Positions 1 through 7,707 are shown, counted from the stretch's first letter. The stretch is DNA of 64,000 nucleotides from Terriglobia bacterium (GCA_951813285.1 OX638355.1:3801136-3865135); one strand, 5' to 3'. The notes: generated by a model not told the origin, from the letters alone. Translations and numbers: made by a program.

Positions 1-93
1 TGCCAAATCCGACTTGTAGGCGGCCAAGGTATTTCTGGAAAGTCCTTTTTCAACCGTAAGGTAGTTGATGAATCCCGAGATTTCGCTGAACAT
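1..93 (-). CDS. Tyrosine recombinase XerC/XerD, N-terminal end (partial)
   Basis: The reverse strand opens at an ATG (93..91) and reads without a stop off the left edge, giving 31 residues. They contain the stretch FINYLTVEKGLSRNTL followed by AAYKSDL. This is the typical start of the SAM-like N-terminal (core-binding) domain of XerC/XerD recombinases, which resolve chromosome dimers at dif. An AAGGGA Shine-Dalgarno-like stretch lies upstream of the ATG. The catalytic domain is outside the window, so XerC, XerD or a related integrase cannot be told apart. The gene diverges from lpxD with about 80 bp between starts. Confidence 0.75.
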   Translation of the reverse strand, partial: MFSEISGFINYLTVEKGLSRNTLAAYKSDLA

Positions 94-174
94 TGAAGCA
101 CTCGTTCCCTTGACGCCACTGTTATCGTAATATAATTTCAGCCTTTGCCGGAAGCCGCCACGAGCCTGCCCACC

Positions 175-1191
175 ATGACTCTAGCCGAGATTGCCAAGGC
201 TCTGAACTGCGACCTCGAGGGGGACGGCGATCTGCTTATCAGCGGCGTCGCCCCCATCGACGAAGCCCGGCCCGGCGAGCTGACTTTCCTCACGAATCGC
301 AAATACCAGAAGAGTCTTGGCTCCACCCAGGCTTCGGCCATCATCGTGTCCAGGGAATTTCCCCCCTTGACTGTCAGCACGCTCCGCTCCAGCAACCCCT
401 ATTTGAGTTTCGCCCAATCGATCGAGCTGTTCTACAGTCCCCCGGATCCGCCGCCGGGCATCCACGGGACGGCAGTCATTGCCGACAGCGCGGTGATCGG
501 CAGCAATCCTTCGATCGGTCCCTATGTCATTGTCGACCGGGATGTGGTCATCGGGGACAGCGTCGTTCTGCATCCTCATGTCGTGATCTATTCCGGGGTC
601 ACTATCGGCCACGATTTCACGGCGCACTCCCACGCTTGCGTTCGCGAGAACTGCTCCATCGGCAACGGGGTGATCCTGCAAAACGGCGTCGTCATCGGCG
701 CCGACGGCTATGGCTTCGCCAAGCGGGAGGACGGAAGCTACGCCAAGATCACTCAGGCGGGAGCCGTGGTTCTGGAAGATGAGGTGGAGGTCCAGGCCAA
801 CGCCACCGTGGACCGGGCCGCTGTTGGCGAAACCCGCGTCCGCAAGGGAGCCAAGGTCGACAATCTCGTCCAGGTAGGGCACGGATCGAAGGTGGGCCGG
901 GACACCCTTCTTTGCGCCCAAGTCGGTCTGGCCGGAAGCACCGATGTCGGCGACAACGTGATCTTGACCGGTCAAGTCGGGGTGGCCGGCCATTGCCGGA
1001 TCGGCGACGGCGCCATCGCAACCGCCCAGACGGGCATCCCCTCCGACGTCCCACCAGGCAAATTGGTGTCCGGCTATCCCGCCATTGACAACCGACTTTG
1101 GTTGAAGTGTTCGGTGCTCTTCGCCAAGCTGCCGGAAATGAACAAGTCTCTCAGACAACTTCAACGAAAAGTTGAAGACCTGATGAAGTAA
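175..1191 (+). CDS. lpxD: UDP-3-O-(3-hydroxyacyl)glucosamine N-acyltransferase LpxD
   Basis: LpxD catalyses the third step of lipid A synthesis in the cytoplasm, moving a 3-hydroxyacyl chain from acyl-ACP to the 2-amino group of UDP-3-acyl-glucosamine. The N-terminus (MTLAEIAKALNCDLEGDGD, then ISGVAPIDEA) matches the LpxD uridine-binding domain. From about residue 95 there are continuous left-handed beta-helix hexapeptides (IG.., VG.. turns). The catalytic His is expected in the VQVGHGSKVG coil. The length of 338 residues is normal. A TTG at 145 would add ten residues, but ATG 175 fits the family start better; neither has a strong ribosome-binding site. murJ follows after 31 bp on the same strand. 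Confidence 0.95.
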   Translation: MTLAEIAKALNCDLEGDGDLLISGVAPIDEARPGELTFLTNRKYQKSLGSTQASAIIVSREFPPLTVSTLRSSNPYLSFAQSIELFYSPPDPPPGIHGTAVIADSAVIGSNPSIGPYVIVDRDVVIGDSVVLHPHVVIYSGVTIGHDFTAHSHACVRENCSIGNGVILQNGVVIGADGYGFAKREDGSYAKITQAGAVVLEDEVEVQANATVDRAAVGETRVRKGAKVDNLVQVGHGSKVGRDTLLCAQVGLAGSTDVGDNVILTGQVGVAGHCRIGDGAIATAQTGIPSDVPPGKLVSGYPAIDNRLWLKCSVLFAKLPEMNKSLRQLQRKVEDLMK

Positions 1192-1222
1192 CTTGCACTC
1201 ACCCCCCCCGGCGGTTGCCCTG

Positions 1223-2812
1223 ATGACCCATGAGCCCCCTCCGCTAGTCAAATCCGCCGGGCTGATCAGCCTTGCGACCATCATCAGCAGGATCCTGGGC
1301 CTGGTGCGGGAAACCCTTCTGCTGGCTCTGTTCACCCGCTTTCAAACCGACGCCTTCTACGTCGCATTCAGAATTCCCAACCTTCTGAGGGATCTTTTTG
1401 CCGAAGGGGCCATGAGTGCGGCTTTCGTGCCCACCTTCACCAAGACCCTGCAACGCCAGGGTCCCCAGGCCGCCTGGCGTCTGGCCTCCCTGGTTATCAA
1501 CTTCCTGGCGATTGTCCTGGGTCTGATCGTCCTGCTGGGAATCTTCAATGCTTCCTGGATCGTGGAAACAATTGCCGGCGGTTTCGGCAACCAACCCGGC
1601 AAGTTCGAGCTCACCGTCCTGTTGACCCGTATCATGTTGCCCTTCCTGCTGCTGGTGGCCCTGGCCGCCATCGCCATGGGAATGCTGAATTGCCACGGGA
1701 AATTCTTCATTCCGGCCCTGGCTCCGGCCACTTTCAACCTGGGATCCATTGTGGTGGCCCTGTCTCTGTACTGGCTTCTGCCGGCCTATGGCGTCGATCC
1801 GGTGGTTGGAATGGCCGTAGGGGTGATCGTCGGCGGGGCGCTGCAAGTGGCGGTCCAGTTCCCGTCCCTCTACAAACTCGGATTTCAGTACACCTTGGGT
1901 GTTTCCTTCGAACATCCAGGCCTCAAGAAGATCCTGCTGCTGATGGGTCCGGGAACCTTTGGCCTGGCGGTTACCCAGGTCAACCTCCTGGTGAACACCT
2001 GGCTGGCGAGCTACCAGCAGGAAGGCGCCGTAAGTTGGCTCAACGCCGCCTTTCGCCTGATGTATCTACCCATCGGCATCTTCGGCGTGGCCATCGCTTC
2101 GGCAGCTCTACCCACTCTCTCCGCCCATGCCGCACACCATCGGAACCGGCAACTTCGCGACACTCTTTCCACGTCTCTACGCCTCTCACTGTTCTTAAAC
2201 GTGCCGGCATCCCTGGGACTCATCTGCCTCAGCCATCCGGTGGTGTCCCTGATCTATGAACGAGGCCGATTCACCGCCGCGGACACCCTGGAGACCGGAT
2301 GGGTGCTCATCTACTACGCTCTGGGACTGGCTGCATACTCGGTGATCAAGCTCATGGTGCCGGCCTTCTATGCGCTCGACAGGCCCCGCATCCCGGTTCT
2401 GATAAGTGCCGCAACCCTGGCCCTGAGCGTCACCGCCAATTTGTTGCTCATCGAGCGCGTGGGCATGGGCTACCGGGTGCTGGCGCTGGTCACCTCCCTG
2501 GCAGCGCTGCTCAACGCTATGCTTCTCTACCACTGGCTGCAGAAGACCGCCGGGGCCCTGCAGTCGGCAAAGATTCTGACCACTCTCCTGAAGGTCCTGG
2601 GAGCTTCTCTGGTGATGGCGCTGGGCACCTACGCTCTCTACCAGTGGATGGCCGCCGTCTTCCTGCCGGTCGCCTTTTTCGGCAGAGCCCTGATCCTTGC
2701 CCTCTCGGTAGCGGCCGGAGTCTCCATCTACGGGCTCTGCTGCAGGCTCATCGGAGTGCCGGAGCTGGACCAGGCGCTGGAGTCGATCAGGAGAAGATTG
2801 CGGTCGAAATGA
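1223..2812 (+). CDS. murJ: Lipid II flippase MurJ (MviN family)
   Basis: A 529-residue polytopic inner-membrane protein of the MOP exporter superfamily that flips lipid II from cytoplasm to periplasm for peptidoglycan synthesis. The N-terminal stretch KSAGLISLATIISRILGLVRE is the hallmark first segment of MurJ. RIPNLLRDLFAEGAMSAAFVP follows, with the conserved NLLRxLxAEGAxSxAFVP motif whose Arg lies in the central cavity. About 14 hydrophobic segments are visible. ATG 1223 was chosen over an in-frame TTG at 1193 because it lies just before the conserved LVKSAG start. It is co-directional with lpxD and probably co-transcribed. A MITE-like element begins two bases after its stop codon. Confidence 0.95.
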   Translation: MTHEPPPLVKSAGLISLATIISRILGLVRETLLLALFTRFQTDAFYVAFRIPNLLRDLFAEGAMSAAFVPTFTKTLQRQGPQAAWRLASLVINFLAIVLGLIVLLGIFNASWIVETIAGGFGNQPGKFELTVLLTRIMLPFLLLVALAAIAMGMLNCHGKFFIPALAPATFNLGSIVVALSLYWLLPAYGVDPVVGMAVGVIVGGALQVAVQFPSLYKLGFQYTLGVSFEHPGLKKILLLMGPGTFGLAVTQVNLLVNTWLASYQQEGAVSWLNAAFRLMYLPIGIFGVAIASAALPTLSAHAAHHRNRQLRDTLSTSLRLSLFLNVPASLGLICLSHPVVSLIYERGRFTAADTLETGWVLIYYALGLAAYSVIKLMVPAFYALDRPRIPVLISAATLALSVTANLLLIERVGMGYRVLALVTSLAALLNAMLLYHWLQKTAGALQSAKILTTLLKVLGASLVMALGTYALYQWMAAVFLPVAFFGRALILALSVAAGVSIYGLCCRLIGVPELDQALESIRRRLRSK

Positions 2813-2814
2813 GC

Positions 2815-3063
2815 TAGCCCGCATTTCTCACCAGGGGGCATGATCATGGCGCAGGATTTTTCCCTTCAGCGCGTGCTCGCGACCGAAGAGCGTAGCGGTC
2901 ACTACGCGCGAGGGAGCATGTGCGCGCTGAAGGGAAAAAGACAAGCCAGGGCATGCCCAGCGCCGTCTGTTACCCGCAAGCCCTTACCATGGAGCCAATC
3001 AAAGTATTGAAGATAAACTACTTTTCGTCATGGCACCAGCGACCTGGTGAGAAATGCGGGCTA
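2815..3063. mobile_element. MITE-like element A (249 bp, perfect 21-bp terminal inverted repeats)
   Basis: The ends, 2815-2835 and 3043-3063, are perfect 21-bp inverted repeats starting TAGCCCGCATTTCTCACC. Both ends carry an outer TA, which may be a TA target duplication as made by IS630/Tc1-type transposases. The inside holds a large hairpin (2857-2940) and a stretch of about 115 bp that recurs in inverted orientation at 6464-6588. There is no transposase inside, so it is non-autonomous. It sits immediately behind murJ. The transposase that could mobilise it is not identifiable here, and the IS630 at 27.4 kb has different ends. Confidence 0.75.
2857..2940. repeat. Inverted repeat / long hairpin inside MITE A
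   Basis: TTTTTCCCTTCAGCGCG (2857-2873) pairs exactly with its reverse complement at the end of the interval. The pairing extends inward imperfectly through TGCTCGCG/CGCGAGGGAGCA and an inner GACCG/CGGTC stem. As RNA this would form a hairpin of about 80 nt just after murJ. It may work as a processing or termination element, but that is inference. It is absent from the shorter element B. Confidence 0.7.
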
Positions 3064-3153
3064 AGACCGCAGTCATCCCCGGGTGCTGCCGTCAAAGGGC
3101 CTGATAGTAGAATGTTGTTGGAAAAAAGGAGCCCGTGCGCTCGTGCCCCTCGT

Positions 3154-3495
3154 CTATCGGGAACGTCCGGGTTGCCGGTTCGGGTTGGGAGCCATCACCA
3201 CCAGCAGATTGAGGGCTTGCGGGGAGTTGTTGGTCACTCCGTGGACAGCTCCGGAAGGAGCCAGCACGATCTCTCCGGCCTCGAGCACCTTCTCTTCCTC
3301 TCCGACCAAAAAAGTTCCCCGTCCCTGCAGAACGAAATAGATCTTGTCGGCGCCCTGATGGGTATGGGGCTTCTGGGACTGTCCGGGGCGCAGGCAATAG
3401 AGATCGCAAAAAAGGTTGGCCGTGTCGAAAAGGCTGACCTTCTTCATTTTTTCGGACGAGAACGCCTGTTGGCCAAGAACTTCAAAACAGTGCAT
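3154..3495 (-). CDS. Small cupin-domain protein
   Basis: A 113-residue single-domain cupin (beta-barrel). The metal site motif is visible as HTHQGADKIYFVLQGRGTF followed by the second motif around PSGAVHGVTN, giving the usual two-His, Glu/Asp-like and final His pattern. Such small cupins can be dioxygenases, isomerases or ligand sensors; the substrate cannot be read from sequence. The start at ATG 3495 has GAAAGG nine bases upstream. An alternative is ATG 3447 (MKKVSLF). It overlaps the end of the upstream ThiS-like gene by 14 bp, so the two are probably translationally coupled. Confidence 0.8.
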   Translation of the reverse strand: MHCFEVLGQQAFSSEKMKKVSLFDTANLFCDLYCLRPGQSQKPHTHQGADKIYFVLQGRGTFLVGEEEKVLEAGEIVLAPSGAVHGVTNNSPQALNLLVVMAPNPNRQPGRSR

Positions 3496-3772
3496 GTGAC
3501 GATGCCTTTCGCGTATTGGGACCGGTTGAACGATACCGCCGGCATGACCGCGGACCGGCGACGGCTCCGCCTCCCACAAAGTGAACGATCTCAACTCGAT
3601 CCCCTTGGGTCAGGGCGGTTGCCGCCCAATGCTTCCTTTTGAGGATTTGGAGGTTGTATTCGACCGCCAGACGGCCCGGAACCAAGCCCAGGTCCCGGAC
3701 CAGTTCCTCCACCGTGGTTCCGGCCTTCAGCTTTCTGGTCTCCCCGTTCAGCAGAATTTCAACCAGAGCCAT
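3482..3772 (-). CDS. ThiS/MoaD-like sulfur carrier protein with C-terminal extension
   Basis: Residues 1-70 form a ThiS-type beta-grasp protein: MALVEILLNGETRKLKAG, TTVEELVRDLGL, VAVEYN-like LAVEYNLQILKR and GDRVEIVHFVGGG. Known ThiS proteins end at the double glycine, which is adenylated and thiocarboxylated. Here the reading frame continues about 26 residues (AVAGPRSCRRYR...) before a stop. Either the tail is removed by a protease, as known for some sulfur carriers, or the true stop has been lost. There is a good start (ATG 3772 behind a GGGGAAGGGGAG purine run). It is co-directional with the cupin. No thiG, thiF or JAMM protease gene is seen nearby. Confidence 0.75.
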   Translation of the reverse strand: MALVEILLNGETRKLKAGTTVEELVRDLGLVPGRLAVEYNLQILKRKHWAATALTQGDRVEIVHFVGGGAVAGPRSCRRYRSTGPNTRKASSHALF

Positions 3773-4163
3773 CGCTCCCCTTCCCCCGTTCCAGGACTGG
3801 ACCGGCCGCGCTGCGGTTGCCGCTCCGCCTCAAAATATCGCATCGGAAGGCTTCTGTGGAAGAGGCTTACTTGAAACAAAAGAAAAAGAGGAAAAAGAGT
3901 TATCCACGAAGGGCCACGAAGAACGACGAAGGGACACCAAGGCATTGACGTTAACCGCGACGGGATTCCACGGTCGCGAAAGGATGATCGATTTCCGATT
4001 GTTTCACTCTCGTATGACCCGCACGACAGGGCGGGGGCGAAACTTGTTAGCAATTGATAATCCCCGGGCGAACGCCCGGGCGACCCATCGAGCCGCGAAG
4101 CGGCGGCAGCAGGTAGCCGTGGGCGTAAGCCGGGCGCGGGCCGGGCTATGCCCGGCACGGGCC
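3773..4163. other. Non-coding, repeat-rich spacer before the insertion sequence
   Basis: No convincing gene is seen. The spacer holds CCACGAAGG-type short repeats (3902-3943), a copy of the 19-bp motif shared with 44741-44759 (here 3999-4017, reverse orientation), and a perfect 8-bp hairpin CCCGGGCG-AA-CGCCCGGG at 4063-4080. A GC-rich stretch rich in CCGGGC repeats follows. Confidence 0.6.
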
Positions 4164-4185
4164 ATTGGAAAAGGGATATTCAAAA

Positions 4186-5672
4186 GAGCCTTTTGCAAAA
4201 TTCGCAGATAGCGGGAATTTTCACGGGGGGAAAGATCAAGGAGGGCAGGTGGAAGGAGGGGCAAGACCACTGTCTGTTGTATCATGAAGGTGTCTGAACC
4301 ACATGATGAACGGAGGTGGAAGTTGCCCCTTAGGGAAACCCTATCACGACACTGGTTCCGGTTTCAACGAGAGCTGTTTCCCCTGCTGGAGGAGGTTTTG
4401 GGGCCTCTGGGAGAGCGTTACCAGCGGCTGGTGCAGGTGTTGGAGTTGGTGCGGGTGGAGGAGTTGCTGCCTTACAGTCGGGGCTGGCGTGGCCGGCCGC
4501 TGGAGGATCGGGCAGTGCTGGCGCGGGCCTATCTGGCGAAGTCGATGCTGGAGGTGGAGACCACGCGGGGTTTGGTGGAGCGGCTGAGGAGTGAGGGGAG
4601 GCTGCGGCGGCTGTGCGGCTGGGAGAGGGCGTGGGAGGTGCCGAGCGAGTCGACCTTCTCGCGGGCCTTTGCGGAATTCGCTGAGAGCGACCTGCCGGGG
4701 CGTTTGCACGAGGCATTGCTGGAGGAGACGCTGAAGGGCCACTTGGCGGGGCATGTGTCGAGGGACTCGACGGCGATTGCGGGACGGGAAAAGCCAGCGG
4801 CCAAGGCTGCCCCGGAGGCCAAGCGGAAGCGCCGGCGGGGCCGGCCGCCGAAGGGCGAGCGACGGCCCAAGCGGTTGAGCCGGCTGGAGCGGCAGGGGTC
4901 GATGACGCTGGAGGAAATGTTGAAGGAGTTGCCCAAGGCCTGCGACATCGGCGTCAAGCGCAACGCCAAGGGGCATCAGGAGAGCTGGACCGGCTACAAG
5001 CTACACCTCGACGCCATTGACGGCGGGATTCCGGTCAGTTGTCTGCTGACCTCGGCCTCGGTGCATGACTCTCAGGCAGCCATCCCGCTGGCGACGCTGA
5101 CGGCAAGGCGGGTCGAGAGTCTCTACGACTTGATGGACAGCGCCTACGATGCGCCGGAGATCCGGGCCTTCAGTGAGAAGCTGGGGCATGTGCCGATTAT
5201 TGACGTCAACCCCCGCCGAAGAGCTGCCTTGAAAGCCGAGCGGAAGCGGGAGGCACTGGCCCGGCGCTGTATCGGCCAAGTGACTCCCGAGGCGCGGCGC
5301 TACCGGGAACGCTCGACGGTGGAGCGGGTCAACGGACGGCTCAAGGAGGAGTTTGGCGGGAGGCAGGTGAGGGTTCGCGGCCCCGACAAGGTGAGGTGCC
5401 ACCTGATGTTCGGCATTCTGGCCCTGACGGTGGATCAGTTGATGCGCCTGACGCTCTGAAAACCGGGTTGCCACCCCCAACCGCACAGCAGGTTCGCCCG
5501 CCTCAAGGCCGGGAGCGGGTAAGCTGTGCCTGCGTCCGGCGACCGCTGGCCATCCGGCCATCAGATTCGGGCTTTTTCCTTCAAAAGGGTCTTTGCAGCT
5601 GGGTAGTCACCGCCGGAACATCACTGTTGCCAGCCCAATGTCATGCCCGATTCCGAATTTTGCAAAAGGCTC
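4186..5672 (+). mobile_element. DDE insertion sequence with 19-bp perfect terminal repeats
   Basis: GAGCCTTTTGCAAAATTCG at 4186-4204 is repeated exactly in inverted orientation at 5654-5672. Weaker inverted similarity continues about 20 bp outward on both sides (ATTGGAAAAG.../...CTAATTGG), so the true ends may be near 4164 and 5694. One transposase gene fills the centre. TCAAAAGGGTCTTT is present twice at the right end (5580 and 5671). A solitary copy of the right end lies at about 43350. No target duplication could be fixed with confidence. Confidence 0.8.
4284..5459 (+). CDS. IS4/IS5-superfamily DDE transposase
   Basis: 391 residues. An N-terminal DUF772-like helical domain (about residues 20-150, including ESTFSRAFAEF) precedes a DDE catalytic core. 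The first Asp lies in SRDSTAIAGREKP (about 160), the second in YDLMDSAYDAPEIR (about 280) and the Glu in RERSTVERVNGRLKEEFGGR (about 350). A basic linker (AKRKRRRGRPPKGERRPKR) separates the first Asp from the rest. The gene looks intact, so the element may be active. The exact IS family is not certain; IS4, IS5/IS1182 and ISNCY-type elements share this layout. Confidence 0.85.
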   Translation: MKVSEPHDERRWKLPLRETLSRHWFRFQRELFPLLEEVLGPLGERYQRLVQVLELVRVEELLPYSRGWRGRPLEDRAVLARAYLAKSMLEVETTRGLVERLRSEGRLRRLCGWERAWEVPSESTFSRAFAEFAESDLPGRLHEALLEETLKGHLAGHVSRDSTAIAGREKPAAKAAPEAKRKRRRGRPPKGERRPKRLSRLERQGSMTLEEMLKELPKACDIGVKRNAKGHQESWTGYKLHLDAIDGGIPVSCLLTSASVHDSQAAIPLATLTARRVESLYDLMDSAYDAPEIRAFSEKLGHVPIIDVNPRRRAALKAERKREALARRCIGQVTPEARRYRERSTVERVNGRLKEEFGGRQVRVRGPDKVRCHLMFGILALTVDQLMRLTL

Positions 5673-5787
5673 AAAAGGGTCTTTTTCTAATTGGAGCCTA
5701 ATTTCCTCTTCGACAATCCAGGATGGCAGTTGTGGGAGCTTGCCATATTGGACTAAGCTATATAGACTAAGTTTAAGGAGTCAGGTC

Positions 5788-6033
5788 ATGCGTACATTCA
5801 ACATGCACGAAGCCAAGACCCATCTCTCACGTCTCGTCGAGGCAGCCGCTAATGGCGAGCCGTTCATTATTGCGCGCGCGGGCAAGCCCGTCGTCAAAGT
5901 CGTCGCCGTGGAAGCGCCAAGTCCCGGGGCCGCCCGTCGGGTCGGATTCATGGCCGGAAAAATCTCGGCACCCAGGGATTTCGACCGCATGGGCTCCGAA
6001 GAGATCGAAGCCCTGTTCGAAGGTGACGGTTGA
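5788..6033 (+). CDS. Phd/YefM-type antitoxin
   Basis: 81 residues starting MRTFNMHEAKTHLSRLVEAA, the classic Phd/YefM fold N-terminus that binds operator DNA. The GEPFIIARAGKPVVKVVAV strand and a C-terminal acidic toxin-binding tail (FDRMGSEEIEALFEGDG) follow. AAGGAG lies eight bases before the ATG. A GACTAAG direct repeat (5753-5771) just upstream is a plausible autoregulatory operator. The stop codon overlaps the start of the PIN toxin by TTGA. The pair sits between an insertion sequence and a MITE, in line with mobile origin. Confidence 0.88.
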   Translation: MRTFNMHEAKTHLSRLVEAAANGEPFIIARAGKPVVKVVAVEAPSPGAARRVGFMAGKISAPRDFDRMGSEEIEALFEGDG

Positions 6034-6416
6034 ATCTCCTTCTCGACACACATGTTTTACTTTGGGCAGCGGGCGCGTCGCGTCAATTGTCGGCCGATGC
6101 GCGTGGGCTGATAGAAGATCCGGAGAACGAGTTGGTCTATAGCGCCGCTTCGATTTGGGAGGTAGCCATCAAGAGGGGGCTCGGGCGAGAGGAATTCAGC
6201 GCCGACCCGGGCCTGCTGCGCCGGGGGTTGCTGGAGAACGGTTACGTGGAATTGCCGGTAAGCGGCGCTCACGCGGCGGCTGTGGATCTGCTTCCCCCCA
6301 TACACAAGGATCCGTTCGACCGTATCTTGATCGCGCAGGCCCAGATCGAAGGGCTTACGCTTTTGACGGCGGACGAAGTCGTCGCCCGCTACCCGGGGCC
6401 GATCCAGCTGCTTTGA
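6030..6416 (+). CDS. PIN-domain ribonuclease toxin (VapC type)
   Basis: 128 residues, TTG start overlapping the antitoxin stop. PIN-domain acidic residues are visible: D in LLLDTHVLLWAA (residue 6), E in SAASIWEVAIKRG (about 44) and the D pair in HKDPFDRILIAQA (about 91-95). Known VapC toxins cleave tRNA or rRNA when released from the antitoxin. Both genes appear complete, so the module is probably functional. The pairing of a Phd-family antitoxin with a PIN toxin is common. Confidence 0.88.
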   Translation: MNLLLDTHVLLWAAGASRQLSADARGLIEDPENELVYSAASIWEVAIKRGLGREEFSADPGLLRRGLLENGYVELPVSGAHAAAVDLLPPIHKDPFDRILIAQAQIEGLTLLTADEVVARYPGPIQLL

Positions 6417-6463
6417 CCACCCCCAAAGTCCCGCACATCGTCAAAGGCCCAACAGTATAGGGC

Positions 6464-6610
6464 TAGCCCGCATTTCTCACCAGGTCGCTGATGGCAAGAC
6501 GAAAAGTAGTTTATCTTCACTACCTTGATCGGCTCCATGGTAAGGGCTTGTGGGTAACAAACTGCGCTGGGCATGCCCTGGCTAGGGTTTCCTGGTGCAA
6601 ATGCGGGCCG
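6464..6610. mobile_element. MITE-like element B (shorter, inverted relative of element A)
   Basis: The left end 6464-6484 is identical to the terminal repeat of element A, TA included. About 115 bp then match A in reverse orientation with scattered mismatches. The far end (6591-6610, CCTGGTGCAAATGCGGGCCG) is a degenerate terminal repeat. The 84-bp hairpin of A is absent. The far end overlaps the last codons of the methyltransferase gene. Confidence 0.7.
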
Positions 6611-7160
6611 TAGCCGCCTGCGAGGGGCCAGTTCCCCGGTGGATGCCCTCGGCATAGTCGAGAATTTCCCAATCATCGAAGGCCGCCAGCAGTTCCCTCT
6701 CGGCCAGCCGGTAGCCGGGTTGATCCTTTTCCGCCCGTTGCGGATCGGTTACGAAGGCCTCCATCAGCAGGACGCCGCCTGGTTTAAGGCTGTCCCTGAT
6801 TTGGGGGAAGAGGCGTCGATTGAGATAGAAAAAGCAAAGAACCGCATCGAAGCGGTTCGGCGGTAGCGGGAAAACATCCAGATCGGCAACGATCAACTCA
6901 AGCTTCAAGCCACGGTCCAAGGCCGTCCGGCGCAGCGCCCTGGCCGCCCGTTCCGAGACATCGATCCCCAGCACCGAGGCCCCGCGCGCCGCCAGGTGAA
7001 AGGCATTGCCTCCCAGGCCAACAGCCAGATCGACCACCCGCCGCCGCGGAATGACCCCCTCCCAGCGGTGAAGCCACCGAGCCGCAGGTTTGGGGGGCAG
7101 TGGGCCGGAGGGCAATGAGGCGTACCTGGCTTGCCACTTTTCCTGCTCGAACCGGGTCAT
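6582..7160 (-). CDS. Class I SAM-dependent methyltransferase (TehB-like)
   Basis: 192 residues. A Rossmann methyltransferase with motif I VVDLAVGLGGNAFHLA (about 42-57), acidic motif II VLGIDVSERA, motif III IVADLDVFPLPPNRFDAVLCFFYL and the post-motif LKPGGVLLME. The DGP-type N-terminus (MTRFEQEKWQARYASLPSG) resembles TehB/UbiE-like small methyltransferases; the substrate is unknown. The last eight or nine codons (ARICTRKP) and the stop fall inside MITE B, so the original C-terminus was probably replaced. Essential motifs are upstream of that point and intact. Confidence 0.85.
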   Translation of the reverse strand: MTRFEQEKWQARYASLPSGPLPPKPAARWLHRWEGVIPRRRVVDLAVGLGGNAFHLAARGASVLGIDVSERAARALRRTALDRGLKLELIVADLDVFPLPPNRFDAVLCFFYLNRRLFPQIRDSLKPGGVLLMEAFVTDPQRAEKDQPGYRLAERELLAAFDDWEILDYAEGIHRGTGPSQAATARICTRKP

Positions 7161-7286
7161 GACTCAATCTTCATAGCGCAAGATAACTGAATGCAGTCCT
7201 CCATTAAGCCATTTAAACCATAGACAATAAGTGACCTAAAAATATTCTTCGGTTTCGCGCTCCATCCATTTATTTCGAAAAGAGGC

Positions 7287-7316
7287 TTGACAATCAGTGC
7301 CCCACCTCACTATAGT
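7287..7316 (+). promoter_or_regulatory. Sigma70-type promoter upstream of tRNA-Thr
   Basis: TTGACA at 7287-7292 and TATAGT at 7311-7316 are 18 bp apart, close to consensus. Transcription would start near 7323, about 100 bp before the tRNA gene. The leader holds two hairpins. Confidence 0.7.
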
Positions 7317-7363
7317 AACCGATACGGTGGGTATTGACTCTTTTGTCAACCCTCTCCTCTTTG

Positions 7364-7391
7364 AAATGCCCATCCTTCGGGATGGGCATTT
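7364..7391 (+). terminator. UUCG-capped hairpin in the tRNA-Thr leader
   Basis: AAATGCCCATCC and GGATGGGCATTT form a perfect 12-bp stem closed by a TTCG tetraloop, followed by TTCTCGTCTT. It looks like an intrinsic terminator with a weak U-tract. A smaller TTGAC/GTCAA hairpin sits at about 7335-7350. The unit may be a short stable RNA, or a processing or attenuation site before the tRNA. Confidence 0.6.
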
Positions 7392-7420
7392 TCTCGTCTT
7401 GGCAAGCGCTGGCGGCTCAG

Positions 7421-7493
7421 GCCGACGTAGCTCAGCTGGTAGAGCGGTCGATTCGTAATCGACAGGTCAGCGGTTCAATCCCGCTCGTCGGCT
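7421..7493 (+). tRNA. tRNA-Thr (anticodon CGT)
   Basis: All arms fold. The acceptor GCCGACG pairs with CGTCGGC. The D-arm is GCTC-AGCTGGTA-GAGC. The anticodon stem GTCGA/TCGAC encloses the loop TTCGTAA, giving anticodon CGT for ACG codons. The T-arm AGCGG-TTCAATC-CCGCT is standard. The discriminator base is T. CCA is not encoded. Confidence 0.96.
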
Positions 7494-7707
7494 CCGCTCT
7501 CGAGGATCGCAACCAGGCAACCTGCCATCCCGCCGTGGCCTTGCGGGCTTCCCCCGAGGAGTTTTCCGTAGGCAGTTTTTCCTGGACAACGCCGACCTGA
7601 AATTGGTACCTTGAGACGGGTAACCAAAGGCCTGTGATTCGGTTACGGCCCTTACCATCCTGCCTTGGTAGTGTGCGGTCTCAATTCCCTCAGTCTCGGA
7701 GGCATTG

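Noticed and set aside
3890-3950. Possible CRISPR-like CCACGAAGG repeats
   Set aside because: Units are about 10 bp, irregular and without spacers; no cas genes. A common dispersed repeat type instead.
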